A stretch of 64,000 nucleotides of DNA from Armigeres subalbatus (taxonomy: Eukaryota; Arthropoda; Insecta; Diptera; Culicidae). The stretch's first letter is position 1, and each line of letters begins with the position of its first letter. The DNA is taken from the NCBI RefSeq assembly GCF_024139115.2, contig NW_026942917.1:1-64000 (forward strand), read 5' to 3'. Of the stretch, positions 1 to 12,494 are shown in pieces. The translations under genes and the position numbers were made by a program. Below the pieces are notes generated by a model. The model was not told the origin of the DNA. It was given only the letters and a program-made list of their open reading frames with translations, and made no database searches.

Positions 1-2095
1 CGGGGATAATTTCTCGTTGCTGCTGTATCTGCTTTGATCGAGGCAAGAACCATCCAGAGAGCTAGAGCCCTCAAATATAGCAGAAGAATGTGAGTTTCCG
101 TGGATTCCAAATATTATTTGTAGATTAAAATAACTTGTATAAAGAAGAATATATAACTGTGCGGAGAGATTCGAGGCTGTGGATCAACATTTAAATTCAG
201 TCAATTCCAGCACGGGGGATAATTTCTCGTTTACTGTATCTGCTTTGATCGAGGCAAAACTATCCGAGAGCTAGAGCCCTCAAATATAAAGCAGAAGAAT
301 GTGAGTTTCCGTGGTTCCAAATATTATTTGTAGATTAAAATAACTTGTATAAAGATTATATAACTGTGTGAGAGATCTCGAGGCTGTGATCAACATTTTG
401 GATTCAGTCGATTCAGCACGGATAATTTCTCTCGTTTGCTGTATCTGCTTTGATCGAGGCAAGAACTATCCGAGAGCCAGAGCCCTCAAATATAGCAGAA
501 GAATGTGAGTTTCCGTGGTTTCAAATATTATTTGTAGATTGAAAATAACTTGTATAAAGAATATACAACTGTAGGAGAGATTCGAGGCTGTGATCAACAT
601 TTGGATTCAGTCGATTCAGCACGGGATAGTTTCTCGTTTGCTGTATCTGCTTTGATCGAGGCAAAACTATCCAGAGCTAGAGCCCTCAAATATAGCCAGA
701 AAATGTGAGTTTCCGTGGTTCCAAATATTATTTGTAGATTGAAAAGAACTTGTATAAAGAATATATAACTGTGCGAGAGATTCGAGGCTGTGGATTCAGT
801 CGATTCAGCACGGGGGATAATTTCTCATTTGTATCTGCTTTGATCGAGGCAAGAACTATCCGAGAGCTAGAGCCCTCAAATATAGCAGAAGAATGTGAGT
901 TTCGTGGTTTCAAATATTATTTGTAGATTGAAAAGAATTGTATAAAGAATATACAACTGTGCGAGAGATTCGAGGCTGTGATCAACATTTGATTCAGTCG
1001 ATGCAGCACGGGGATAATTTCTCGTTTGCTGTATCTTAACTTTGATCGAGGCAAGAACTATCTGAGAGCTAGAGCCCTCAAATATAGCAGAAGAATGTGA
1101 GTTTCCGTGGTTCCAAATATTATTTGTAGATTAAAAATAACTTGTATAAAAGAATATATAACTGTGCGAGAGATTCTGGGCTGTGATCAACATTTAAATT
1201 CAGTCCATTCAGCACGGGGATAATTTCACTTCGTTTACTGTATCTGCTTTGATCGAGGCAAAAAACTATCCGAGAGCTAGAGCCCCTCAAATATAGCAGA
1301 AGAATGTGAGTTTCCGTGGTTCCAAATATTATTTGTAGATTGAAAATAACTTGTATAAAGAATATACAACTGTAAAGGAGAGATTCGAGGCTGTGATCAA
1401 CATTTGGATTCAGTCGATTCAGCACGGGATAATTTCTCATTCGTTTGCTGTATCTGCTTTGATCGAGGCAAGAACTATCCGAGAGCTAGAGCCCTCAAAT
1501 ATAGCAGAAGAATGTGAGTTTCCGTGGTTCCAAATATTATTTGTAGATTAAAAAATAACTTGTATAAAGATTATATAACTGTGCGGGAGAGATTCGAGGC
1601 TGTGATCAACATTTGGATTCAGTCGATTCCAGCACACGGGATAATTTCTCGATTGCTGTATCTGTTTACCGAGGAGCTAGAGCCCTCAAATATAGCAGAA
1701 TAAAGGCTCCCCCAAACCTAAGCGATTCTTCATCGCTGCGACAGTAACAACTAGTCGCCGCGATTCTATCGTTGGGTCGCTGCAGGCAATGTTCCATTTA
1801 CGCTTCCATACCAACGGCGACAAAATCGCTGTCGCCAAGCGATAGAATCGCGTCGCGACCGTCGCGTCGCGTGTGTTTGGGGGAACCTTAATGAGGGTTT
1901 TGAGGTTTCAAATATTATTTGTAGATTGAAAAGAATATACAACTGTGCGAGGGATTCGAGCCTATGATAAACATTTAGATTCAGTTGATTCAACACGGGG
2001 ATAATTTCTCGTTTTCTATATCTGCTTTGATCGAGGCAAGAACTATCCGAGAGCCAGAATAATGTGAGTTTCCAAGGTTTCAAATATTATTAAAT
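1..2095. repeat. Satellite array, about 200-bp units
   Basis: Ten successive units share the phrase GATAATTTCTCG and the later phrases TTTGATCGAGGCAAGAAC, CAAATATTATTTGTAGATT and GATTCAGTCGATTCAGCACG. The unit head recurs near 1, 211, 418, 619, 808, 1008, 1213, 1423, 1635 and 1994, so most spacings are 189-212 bp. Copies differ by small indels and substitutions. The spacing between the last two heads is longer because a roughly 187-bp inverted-repeat element sits inside that unit. Open frames here are simply the satellite read in frame and are not genes. The array probably continues to the left of the window. Confidence 0.93.
1703..1889. mobile_element. MITE inserted in the satellite
   Basis: The 187-bp block interrupts a satellite unit. 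Its ends are inverted: AAGGCTCCCCCAAAC on the left and GTTTGGGGGAACCTT on the right. The interior is GC-rich and partly self-complementary (GCGATTCTATCG against CGATAGAATCGC). Satellite sequence resumes on the far side. No coding capacity. The target duplication is not clear. Confidence 0.8.
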
Positions 2096-2899
2096 AAAGA
2101 TCTAGATCTAGAAGAAATGAAATCAATCTCACATTCCCAAAAAGGGAGAGGCGCAGACAGACGTTCAACATCGAGTCTCTAACTTGTGTAAAAAACATGG
2201 CGGATTGCCAGGTGGCAATAAGCAAAAGAGATGGCGCCACATGTTAAAACAGCAAACGTTGTTCCGGAGAGAAGTAATCAACAGAACTTACATCACCCAG
2301 TGCGTCACGAATATGGAATTCACCACAGTAAAATATACACATTCACCCAGCAAATGACAAAAATTCACCACGCGTTTAAATGGGCCACTCACATTCATGC
2401 GGTAAATCACAAACTGATGAAATTCAAAAATTACATAATTTCACGATTATGCGTCTGCTTTGAACGAGACAAATATAACCCCTAATATTAGTAAAGTGTG
2501 GTATTGTGCTCGTATTGCTTTTCGATGTTGTATTTTCAAGGGGCCTGCGTCGCACAATCAACAGCGTCCTGTTGCATCTCCTCACCCATATCGGCATTTT
2601 TGATTACTGCCTTACGGTCGCTCATTTTGCTGTTGCGGGATTTGCTGTTGGATCTACTCGAGACGAAGTGGTAGAAGATGACCTGAAATGACAAACACAA
2701 AAAACTATGTTATAACAGGTATTTTACGCACAGGGCATATAATTCAGCCAAATTAAAGATTGCTTCATTGTTAATGGTGAAAGAGGATTTTTGCCTTTTT
2801 AAGCAAACCATTTTTTAACCTGTGGAAATGGAAACCAACCTGCAATACCTTACGTTACCAGATGTGAGATTTGCTTGAAACGCACATAAAAGCAAGCTA
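2096..2899. other. Intergenic, no gene recognised
   Basis: AT-rich sequence. Open frames at 2231-2485 and 2506-2691 on the plus strand show no recognisable domain, and I see no convincing splice signals linking them. I treat them as chance frames. Confidence 0.5.
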
Positions 2900-3875
2900 T
2901 ACCGTGCACGCACTCCAACTTTGCGCAGCTCCTAACTTTGCGCATTTTGCGGATATTTTTGTAATAGAATGCGTTAAATTGAATTTCGAAATATAATTAT
3001 TACTTGTCAGCAACAATATACATGTTATCTTAACAGTGCATGCATTTTTTCGCTGTTAAATGACATATTTTTCATTTAATAGTCGAAACTTGTACTGAGA
3101 AACAGTGAAAATGACCAAAATGGCGTGTTCTTAGCACAAATGACACAAGTGACGGTTTACCCGAAAACTGTATTTTTGTAGAATTTTACATTCGCTGACA
3201 ACTGATTACACATGGACCCAATAATTATAATATTGTAGGCCATCTCATGAGAATTTGGTTAGTTATTTACATTTCTCTTAAAATATATGATGCGCAATGT
3301 TAGGAACAATTTTTCAATATATGTACCTAATTTTGCGCACAACTCGCATTCTTCGATAATTTCAACATTTATGATATACCTCGTCGAAATAGAGTTCACG
3401 CAAAAAAGTACTTTGTTAGCTGTGGCCAATGTACATAAATGAGGCTGTATATACACTAACAGACGTGAAAACATACTAAGTATGTCGAATAAGAAAATAA
3501 GAAATAATGCCGGGCATCCTCATATTTACAAATATGCTCAAATATGCCTACAAATGGAATGAACATAAATTGTAATAGTAGTATTAGCCAAAAAATAAAA
3601 TTTGGATGAAAAATTGTGTGATAGACGCTTGCTTCGTGTTAGAAATTTTCCAAGTTATATGTGTGCAAAGTTAGGCATATAATAAGGATCTGCTTTGAAG
3701 TTCAATTTACTATTTATTTTAAATTTTTGTACCAAATTTAGTTCTCAAACAATAATATAATAATAATACTACAGCATGGAAACTATTTCAGGCAGATAGC
3801 TACTTTCTGTAAGTTGTAAGAGTTGATTCAATTTTGTATTTCCTTAACTGCGCAAAGTATGGTGCGTGCACGGTA
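2900..3875. mobile_element. Non-autonomous TIR DNA transposon (976 bp)
   Basis: The left end TACCGTGCACGCACTCCAAC continues to TTTGCGCAG. The right end, read in reverse complement, starts TACCGTGCACGCACCATAC and also runs to TTTGCGCAG. This gives roughly 28-bp imperfect TIRs. A TA dinucleotide at each edge could be the target duplication, suggesting a Tc1/mariner-like origin, but this is not certain. The motif CTAACTTTGCGCA or its complement recurs inside. No transposase is recognisable. Confidence 0.75.
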
Positions 3876-3889
3876 TTTTAAACAATAAT

Positions 3890-4031
3890 TTAACCCTTAA
3901 AGGCGCAAGACGATTTTTTTTAGAAGTCGACAAAAATATTTTTAACGTAAATAATCATTAAATTCATTAACAATAAACGCATTTTGAGTTTGTTGTTTAA
4001 AACAACAGTATGCGCATCATTTAAGGGTTAA
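3890..4031. mobile_element. Small MITE, TTAACCCTTAAA termini
   Basis: The left end is TTAACCCTTAAAGGCGCA. The right end is TGCGCATCATTTAAGGGTTAA, giving an inverted pair of about 12 perfect plus several imperfect bases. The 142-bp interior has no open frame and contains a small palindrome around TGTTGTTTAAAACAACA. It lies 14 bp from the neighbouring 976-bp TIR element. Confidence 0.7.
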
Positions 4032-4047
4032 AGAAGTTTACTGCCGT

Positions 4048-4110
4048 TAACCGCTAGTCAGTCCCATCTGTATATGCATATTATATACAGATGATACTGG
4101 CTTGCGGTTA
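4048..4110. repeat. 63-bp hairpin
   Basis: TAACCGCTAGTCAGT pairs with ACTGGCTTGCGGTTA, and inside that CATCTGTATAT pairs with ATATACAGATG around a small loop. This is a near-perfect foldback, probably the remnant of a miniature inverted-repeat element. Confidence 0.6.
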
Positions 4111-4130
4111 GCCGCACATAACCAGTAATA

Positions 4131-4530
4131 TCGGTTTTATCACCCCTGGTAAAATTTTGTGGTGATAAAATAGGGAGTGACAAAATCTATAAAATATAAT
4201 TATTTTAACTCATTTCACAAATATGAACCACTTTATGTTTTGGAAAGTCAAAATACGTGAACGGTACCCGTTATTTCCTTTCGAAAAGGCTCACAAATCC
4301 TTGACAGGCACTCGAAATGATTAATAAAACCACAGGTGGTGAGAGTTATTTCATAAAATTATCGTTGTTTGCGGTATTATTTACAAAGATAAAAAGAACG
4401 ACTAAAATTTTCAATTTTTTTCGGGGTGACAAAATCGGGTCGAAAACGTGATAAAATTGGGACGTGACAAAATCGGATCGAAAAATGTGATGAAATCGGG
4501 TGTAGACGAAATCAGGTCAACACTGTATAG
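4131..4530. repeat. Degenerate GTGACAAAATCGG repeat
   Basis: The motif GTGACAAAATCGG and variants (GTGATAAAATTGG, GTGATGAAATCGG) recur in the right part. The left edge has TTTATCACCCCTGG and a near-inverted GGTGATAAAATAGG. It looks like a diverged interspersed repeat with an internally repeated end. No coding sequence. Confidence 0.5.
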
Positions 4531-5394
4531 CTCAAAATTATTTCCACGCATGAGTCAATACCGGCCATAAAACCTGATTCAGGACAAATATTCCCTCTCA
4601 CCCGTTAGTGGGTAATCGTTTTCAAAACACAGCAATGTTTTAATCATTCACCTTTTAGTTCCGAATATTCCATCCTTGACCTGTCCTTTTCCGGCGCCCT
4701 CGTTTCCATGACTAAATTCCTTCGTCGTTTGCTATCCGATTTCGCGCTGAACTACCACCTACTGAACTGTAACAAACAGAAGACTGAGAAACCGTCGATT
4801 GTTTCTCTCCCAAGGCCTGAGTCCTCCGTATCTAACTTACAGACTTGCAATCCAGGTACGCCGGGAAAATCCCACCCCGTTCCCACCACCACTACATCAC
4901 CGTCATAATTGAAGTTGAACATATGCAAAAGTAATTTACTTCTTCGTTACTTTCCAACTCCTCAACAGGCAAGCAAAGAGCAGAAAGTGCTATTGCCAAG
5001 TCGATTCGTTCATTATATGCTGTTGTGGGTGGGAAAACGCCGAGCAAGACTTTTCGCTTTGGCTTTATGGCGGTGGTCGCACGAGCTCGTGCTACGTAGT
5101 TTCCACTTTTCCTCTCGTTCGACGTATCATCGATTTATCGTCTTTGTCATGCGTTTATTTAATGAGGTACGCATATGGTTAGCAGGACTAATTATACATA
5201 CACTGAAAGATCCACGCTCGCGTTCCAAATTATGTCGAATTAGGTCTATAATGCGCTATTTAATCTTGACAAGTTGCGCCCGCCACCCGCCTTCCCGTTT
5301 CTCACTCGGGTTCAATAATTTTGGCTATGCCAAATAACCTTTGTTCTATTCTATTGTGGAAGGTGATTCCTTCGTATTAAAATCTTCGAAAAAA
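4531..5394. other. Less AT-rich stretch, possible exon or UTR, no gene recognised
   Basis: Two adjacent plus-strand frames (4708-4908 and 4909-5337) are open, the second with 142 codons rich in Arg, Leu and Ser. Neither shows a known domain, and the second starts right after the stop of the first. The base composition is less AT-rich than the surroundings, so a UTR, an exon of an unknown gene or an old transposon piece are all possible. I do not call a protein. Confidence 0.25.
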
Positions 5395-5640
5395 AAACAG
5401 ATTGATCCACCTAGCGGTGTATAAAATATAAGTGGTTTTTTATAGTGTTTTTTGTATGAAATATAAGTGGTTTGTTTTGCCCATAGAAAATAGTATTTTG
5501 GCCATAACTTCTGATCCCATAGTCCAATCTAACTTGTTGCGAGTAATTCAGGCAATGCTAAGTACCAAAAGTGCGTCTACAAAATTTTGTACACACACAC
5601 ATACATTTTTTTTTCGAGGAGTTGACCAGTTGTAGTCTTA
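5395..5640. repeat. Interspersed repeat starting GATTGATCCACCTAGCGGTG
   Basis: The segment begins ACAGATTGATCCACCTAGCG and continues through GGCCATAACTTCTGATCCCA. I recall both phrases from a high-copy mosquito repeat. It ends near a CA-rich stretch (ACACACACACATACA) and a T tract. No TIR was found. Assignment rests on recognition rather than on a second copy in the window. Confidence 0.4.
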
Positions 5641-8282
5641 ATAGACTGGTATCTCGGCTGGAGCTCTCCATGTGATACACAATACTGGCAGACGACTCAA
5701 GCTATGTTGCTCACTAGGTCACTGCGGTCTGGGTTCGTATTGTGATCATACCGATACAATTCTCTTCCCGCAGTCTGTCAGTTTAAAAACAAATAATAAT
5801 AATAATGAAAGCTCATCACGCGCATGAATGTTTTCCGAATAATTAACATGTAAAGTTGATTTAATGTTTTCTTGGAGCCGACATTCAATACCGAATAATA
5901 GTCTATGTTGACAACGGGTGGTACTGATGCCATCTCCAAGTAAAGGCCGTTCTACAGCGATTAACGCAACGGCGCATCTTGACAGTAATTCTGTATTCTC
6001 TGTCAAAACGCGTCACCGCGCCCACCACCACAGCCGAGCCATAACACTTTGATGTAATGTGATGGGATCATACTAGTGGACTTTGTTTCAACATGGAATA
6101 ATTTAAATGGTATCGTAAATATACAATAAATTAATTTAGAAGTACTATTGCAATAAATCGACATATTAATCTGAGAGCTTCCATTATTTTGGCGGTTGAT
6201 CAAAGATTACGGCGTCATATCCTTTACAGATACTTTCTGATATCATAAATTTCAGTAGTCAAATGGTCATGTTCTATTCCGCTCTTTAAAATTCAAGTCT
6301 TTAAAGTCTGGTCCAAGATTCAGTTATCAATGGTATGGTAATGCTTCATTGCGTCTATTTCCTAGCTAAATGAATGAATTTTACGATTATGAAGCATTAA
6401 TTTATATGAATAACATCATTAAAAATATGTACTACTCGTTGGATAGTCATTTCTCGCGTAACATTTGAAAAGGGCCTACAGCCAAAACGTAAATACTGAG
6501 AAAATGCCGTTCGAAAAAAATGCATCACAATTTCTATTCCTATTTCCCAGGTTTATGATATTTTAAGCAGCATAAACTCCTAAAAGCACATAATCAGCAC
6601 TATTTATCCATCCATAACCTTAATTGCATCGAAAACATGCAAAAATGTGTCGAAATCGTTAAAATAAAAGTTTAAGTCTATTTTATTTTTTTCTCCAGGA
6701 TAGGCCCTCTTGATAAGTCATTTCTGCATTTGCTTGTCATTCATAGACCCTTTGTTTATTGTTTGTTTTTTTCGAGGAGGAAATTTTCTCTCTCGAGGTC
6801 GGGCCGATGACGGTTCGGAAAAAAATCTCGTTATCGGCCCGAAGTTTGGAGAAAGGCTTATCCCAGACAGAAAAAACGAGTGGCTTGGCTGTTTTTAGGG
6901 TGGACCTACAAATATTTTGAAAAAAACACAATGTAGGCCCAATTAAAAATTAGTTTTTTCTAAGTAATTTAATTGAAGATGCGGAACATTTTTATACTAT
7001 TAGTAGCTATTAGAGGATGCTGAGAGATCGAAGTATGTTGTGGTCGCGAATAGATGTGTAAATTTTTCATGGCCGTGTTCTGTCAATAATGATGAAAATA
7101 AATTATGAACAAAACTTTGTGAAGCGGAAGAAGAATTGACAATTCATCAAAAATATCAAAAAAGAATCCGTCGAATGCACAAGTTAAATTAGTTCTATCA
7201 AAAATTAAGGTTGAAGCAGTAGTGAAACTGGATCGACAAAATAGATGCGTGGAAATAATCGCCGCTTGAGATGTGTATTATCCATCGGACATTCTGAGGC
7301 CGATCTGAAGAACTCGCTCATTATAAACTACATATACAAAGTAAGAGCGGAAGTAAAAAGGTTTGGTACAGTAAACGCTTTTATAGAAGTAACTTTGGTA
7401 AGTTCGATCTTTTTCGTTCTATATTTGAGCAGGGCCAACACAACCGCGGAGTATATCTATATAGTACACAGTGTCGTTTACTAACCAGTGATCATACCAG
7501 AAAACAGATTCCAGGTAAACAACCAAGTTTTATAAAAATCAGTTTTTTACTTAGTTCATTTGTGAATCAGTTTATTCATTACAAAAGTTATGTGAAACAA
7601 GTATTGCCATCATTAAATTTGCCAGCATGTTGTTATTGTTCAGCGCTGTCATAAATTTATTTAAGACACACAAATGAGTGAAACATTCTGGAGATTTTTT
7701 TCTTCCTGAAACTATTATAGTAGTGATATAAAAAATAGTATAGAGTATGACAGAAAATTGAAAGAATACGATGGAGTGGAACAAAGTGTGTTGTTGAGTG
7801 ACTGATCTCCATCCAATGAATCAATATGTTGGCAAAACAACAATGTATATTTTGAACAGATGTTTTGCACAGTCCAGAAGCACTTTTTTGATCAAAGTTT
7901 ACGTGTGAATATAATAGACACACTTTGTCAGAATATACCTGGAACATCGCCACGTATAATCGCAATTGAGGGGGATAGAAGCAGAGGAATGTAAGTGACA
8001 TTTTGGTCAAAATTGAGTTGAGTACAGCAAAAAATACTTTGGTTCTCGAGCTTTGCGGCAATATGTTAACATAGTTTGTATGATGTTTATAAAAAATGTG
8101 AAAATTCACAGAAAATAAGTATTTTTTGATCTTCCATACAATTTGTATTAAACAAAAAAAATATTGAAAAACTTTGTACCCATTTTTCTCAAAACCAACT
8201 TTTTCTCACTTACACCCCATTTGCGTTTGACTCCCTTAATTCAAAATGTTTGGCCTGGAAGATGTTTGAAACCTATTTGTAT
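5641..8282. other. Intergenic, no gene recognised
   Basis: Long AT-rich stretch. Short open frames on both strands, the longest about 150 codons on the minus strand at 7657-8109, have low-complexity composition and no recognised domain. No SINE, LTR or clear TIR pair was identified, although GGGCCTAC-type motifs near 6472 and 6930 hint at an old repeat. Confidence 0.4.
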
Positions 8283-9310
8283 TTGACAGGGTGTCTACTC
8301 ATCTGTAAAAACAAAATTCCCTGATTTTTTCCAGGTTTTTTTCCAGGAGTTTTACATTAATTCCCAGGTAACGAAACGTGCCATATATAGATTTTAGCAG
8401 CAAAATAATCTACTCAAAAAAGTAAACATTGCGATTTTTTTTTTTAAGATTTTTTGGTAGCCAAACAATGTTGTAAATTACTTAAGAAATTCCTCAAGGA
8501 ATTCCTTCGCAAGTTCACCCAGAATTTGCTTCAGCCATTTAATCGAAATTCCTTCAGGAATCACATAGGAAATTCCTCCAGGTATTCTTTTGAAAATTTC
8601 TCCATAGATTCGGAAAATCCTCCGAATTTTAAGAATTGCTTCAGAACTTCCTCCAGGATTTTATTTGAAAATTTCTTTGCTAAAGCATCTCAAGGAGTTG
8701 TTCCGGAGATTCCTTAGAGATGCATTTGCCGATTCTTTCACGATTTTTTTAAATTCCTTTAGGTGTTTGTTCGAAAATGTCTTGTGAAAATCCCTCGGAA
8801 ATACCTTTATAAAATACGTTGCAGATTTCTTCAGATACTCTTCTAAGATTGTTTTAGAAATTTCTTTGGAAATTTGGTTAAGAATTCTTTCGGAAATTTA
8901 TTTGAATTTTATTTCAGTTTTTTTTTTTAAAAGGAACTTGAAGAAAAAATGTTCCGGAAATATGTTTGGGAATTTCTTCAGAACTTCTTGAACACTCATT
9001 TAGGAAATGTGTTGATGAAAAATTATGAGATTGCTGGGTCCATGACGTTTGGCATAATACCTTCTTTATACCGTTGGCTGTTTTTTGGTGCATTTTGTGT
9101 TTACCATCCTTTATGCCTGAGGTCCTTATATCTGTTCGCGTGACCAACATCTAGTTTGTTCTAGTTTGTGACTAATATCTAGTTTGCTTGGACCTGTATG
9201 CCATGGTTGAAAGTGGAAGTGATTTTTTTTTTCGATGCGTCATTTTCCTTGATTTCTAGATTTCCAATATTTTCTCGATTTCAAGTTTTCCTAGTTTTCA
9301 TTAAAGAGAA
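8283..9310. repeat. Composite of GGTGTCTACTC repeat and AATTCCTCAAGGAATTCC-type simple repeat
   Basis: The left part (CAGGGTGTCTACTCATCTG, then TTTTTTCCAGG motifs) matches a mosquito repeat I recognise by its opening phrase. From about 8470 to 8960 the sequence is a degenerate run of short variants of TTCCTCAAGGAATTCC, TTCTTCAGGAA and GAAATTTCTT. The last part again has TTTTCTCGATTTC-type motifs. Open frames here reflect the repeated short motif. Confidence 0.5.
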
Positions 9311-9770
9311 AATGATACCAAAAGATTATACAGTGTGACAGTGAAGTGCCTACATACCTGAATAACGTAAAAAAGTGCCTAGAACCGTGTGGAATCGAAG
9401 AATTCTCCAAGATATACACTATTTCCCCTTGAAAATTTTCACGCTAGCTTCCCTCACGAAGCGTCGTGCAGTAATCGTCTCAACTTATCTGGCAATAGTT
9501 CGACTGCAACTCGAGCTTTTCCGCAAAATGGACAAGCCCCAGCAACATCAGCAGTACGTCCGGATCTAGCCATTCTACCAGCAGCAGATAGCATCTCGGA
9601 AAGGGCGTTAACAGCACTGGCAATTAATCTGGTAGCAGTTCCAAGTCCTCCATCGATTAGTTTACCACTTGGGGACAAAAACGCACCAGCAACTGGATCT
9701 TATCACGCAAAATTGCAGCAAACCAAGTCGGACATATCACCCAAGTATCACTTTATTTTACTTAATTAAT
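9311..9770 (+). other. Possible exon or old retroelement leader, function unknown
   Basis: This stretch is less AT-rich than its flanks. A plus-strand frame at 9389-9769 is open for 126 codons with Ser, Ala and Pro richness, and an overlapping frame at 9522 starts with a good ATG but stops after 14 codons. I recognise no domain. It could be the 5' part of a decayed element or an exon. Confidence 0.2.
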
Positions 9771-10504
9771 TTAGAATATCCAATTAGTTCGTTTTTTGGG
9801 CGTTTATGATTTTATCCTTACTTAATCTATAATATAATACAATTGCTTTGCTCTTACCACGTTTATGCATCATATAATTTCTAAAAACAATATTTTAAAA
9901 TTGGATAGGCAAAATCAGAGTACACAAAAATCTAGTGTTATAATTTTGATACTGCTTTTATTCTTCAGATTCAAGAACTCTATTCTAAATTTACAATTCA
10001 AAACGAAACATATTTAATGAATTCAACAAGGATATTCCTCGACGAATAATTGGCTTTTCCATCCTTGAAGACAACTACTTATATAAAGGCATGACGGTCG
10101 ATCCGGGACAAACATGTGGAAATTCGGTGAGAGAATTCCATTATATATATATTCCATTGTGTATATAACATCGCAACTATATGATTATATAAAAGTATCA
10201 TCAGGGCACCCGATTGAAGCGATTTGGATAGGAAGAGTGGAATCGCCAACTTCCTATTGTTAACATCTCGTGGATAAAGGGCGGGCTCTTCTCCCCATCT
10301 ATTGGGTCAATCTGGGAAACGAGGGCTAGATTATATTATTGTATGTACGAACTTTCTTCTGGAAGGAGATTCTCTATTCATCCCGTGGATTCGCATAAGT
10401 GTCTCTCTTTCTCATACAAGAGTTTGATGAAATATAAAAATAATATAATGATCAAATCGTTTGTCAGATATGGCCAGTGCTTCGCGCCAACTCGACCAGC
10501 GGTT
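9771..10504. other. Intergenic, no gene recognised
   Basis: AT-rich sequence with short TA-rich tracts near 10140. No supported coding, RNA or repeat feature apart from the element that follows. Confidence 0.4.
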
Positions 10505-10512
10505 GGCAGCAC

Positions 10513-10711
10513 AAAAGATATTTTAGTTACTAGATAAAGATTGTCGCTTCGGTTCCCTTTGTTCTGCTGTCCGAAACATGTGTGGTACATACCTGTCAAA
10601 TCGTATGGATTTTCCTTCTTTGACATTTATCTCCCCTATCCTCGCCAGCAAAAGATGTTCCGGACAGCGACGACAACGACAATCTTTATCTAGTAAACTA
10701 AAATATCTTTT
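10513..10711. mobile_element. MITE with 8-bp TSD GGCAGCAC
   Basis: The termini AAAAGATATTTTAGTTACTA and, inverted, AAAAGATATTTTAGTTTACT extend on both sides through AGATAAAGATTGTCG, giving about 35-bp TIRs. GGCAGCAC lies immediately outside each end (10505-10512 and 10712-10719). An 8-bp duplication is what hAT transposases make, so this is best read as a 199-bp hAT-mobilised MITE. Confidence 0.88.
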
Positions 10712-10719
10712 GGCAGCAC

Positions 10720-12494
10720 CATCTCAGAATCGATTGAAACTTGGTGGGCATAAAGATATGGTATTTCTAAGCCACTCTGCATACTTAGTTTTTCAAAAAT
10801 TGTTAAGAGTAACATTTGATGACGGCGTAACTTTTTCATTGATTTTTTTAACATAGATGTAACTCTAAAATGACAAGACTTACAAAAAAAGTGTTGTATA
10901 TGGCGGACTGTCGTAGAAATTCAGAAGTTTTTGGAAAAATATCCAAAAAATAAAATACCGATTTCTACTCTGATTAGTTTTAAAATTAAAATCAATATTA
11001 CAAAAAACCTCATCTCAGAAATTGAGAAATTTTTCTGCAGATAGGTATTCTAATTATCTAGCTATTCTGGGAATAATGTTCCTGTGGCATATTTTAGGAA
11101 AAAAAAGTTTTCTAACAAAAACTTTTTCATGTCAATATTAATGTGAAAATTTATCAGCGTGCTTTATGCCTACAGCGCCAATTATAGGTTCAGCAGCCTA
11201 TCATCAACCAACGACACATTTTGGAAGTATAAAAATTGTTTGAGGAGCAATTTAGCATAATCTAACATTAATGTGGACCAACATTTGGAACAGGCGTATA
11301 TTTTCCTAGATTGCTTATATCAATGTTACACACAAATGACCAGATTTACAAAATTGTGATGTTTGATGGACTATTGTAAATTGGTTTCGGCTGATGCGAT
11401 TCGATCAAAATCCCAAAAATACAAATCAGCTCCTAATAAACCAGCCGAAAATTATATAAAAGTTCATTTAATTATCATGCAATGTTCTGTGAAATTGTTC
11501 TGTAGCATACCAACTGCCGTTTTTGCAATTCTGAGGTCAATCGAGCAATCAGAACCAATTTCCAGATCGAATGAGTGACGGAGGTGTATTTTCCTATACA
11601 TTTTGGCTGAAATCCCCATACAAACTTCAAATCAAATGCGCCAGCTTATGCAACAAGCGATTGAGCTGAAATTTTCAGAGATTGATTTTCTCACCCAAAG
11701 ACACAATTTTGGGGGATGCCCCGTGGAATTCGACAACATTTTTTTCTCCCCATAGTAATCTGGGCCAGTCTACTGTCAATATACCACATGAACAGGTTTT
11801 GGTTAGTTTTCGATACCCCCTCCCCCAGCGTGGACATCTGCTTTATATAAATTTTACAAAATGGATAATGGACATGGGTTCGAAGCATGGAATGTCGGTA
11901 ACGGGGTGGACTTTGGCCACAAGTAGTTATTTAAGTCTACATAGTCTCACTACTGCGTATATAGAGCGCTGAAACTTTTATCTAATTGGGGGTCGTACAC
12001 TAATTACGTAAGCACTTATGGGGGAAGGGGGGAGGTCTACCATTTTCTTACGTTCCATATAAATAAAAAAATAGTTGTAACGAACCCACTGGGTAATAGA
12101 GTGGGGCGTCATGGTGGGTTTATACGTGAGTGAGTTCAGTACCGCCCCTAGCTGTCAACGTCAGGTGATCTTTGGCAGGATGAAATTATACCAGAACCTG
12201 AACGGAAAACAAAGGAACACAGATAGTCACGTACATTCGAGATATTTTCCAATATAATAGTAAAACGTAGTGAATTCGACAACTAAACTTATCTGCTACT
12301 TAACTTAGGCCTAGTTTATGCTTATTGTTAATGAAAAGAAAGGTAAAATGAACTCACATGCAATTGTCCTGAATTATTAAATACTTAACCCTAAATTTGC
12401 TATAGGTGCCTAAGAACATAGTACGGTTGAGTGATTCGTAAGCTAAATTAAAAAAGTACGCTATTGAATTTCTACAAGTAAGTGCTGATCATAA
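10720..12494. other. Intergenic with old repeat fragments
   Basis: No gene is supported. Phrases around 11630-11700 and 11730-11760 (GCGCCAGCTTATGCAACAAG, CGACAACATTTTTTTCTCC) recall an interspersed mosquito repeat. At 11985-12060, GGGGGTCGTACACTAATTAC followed by GGGGGAAGGGGGGAG looks like a fragment of the same type of MITE as the one at 48083. TGTAACGAACCC near 12077 could be an LTR start, but no partner end was proven. Confidence 0.35.

Noticed and set aside
1120..1551. Open frames of 66-106 codons within the first 2 kb
   Set aside because: They are the satellite unit read in frame; the same peptides recur with each unit.
4909..5337. 142-codon plus-strand frame as a protein gene
   Set aside because: No domain, starts directly at the preceding stop, and lacks visible splice or conservation evidence; kept only as a possible exon or UTR.
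9389..9769. 126-codon frame as a retroelement gag
   Set aside because: It has Ser/Ala/Pro-rich composition but no zinc knuckle or gag motif, and no LTR nearby.
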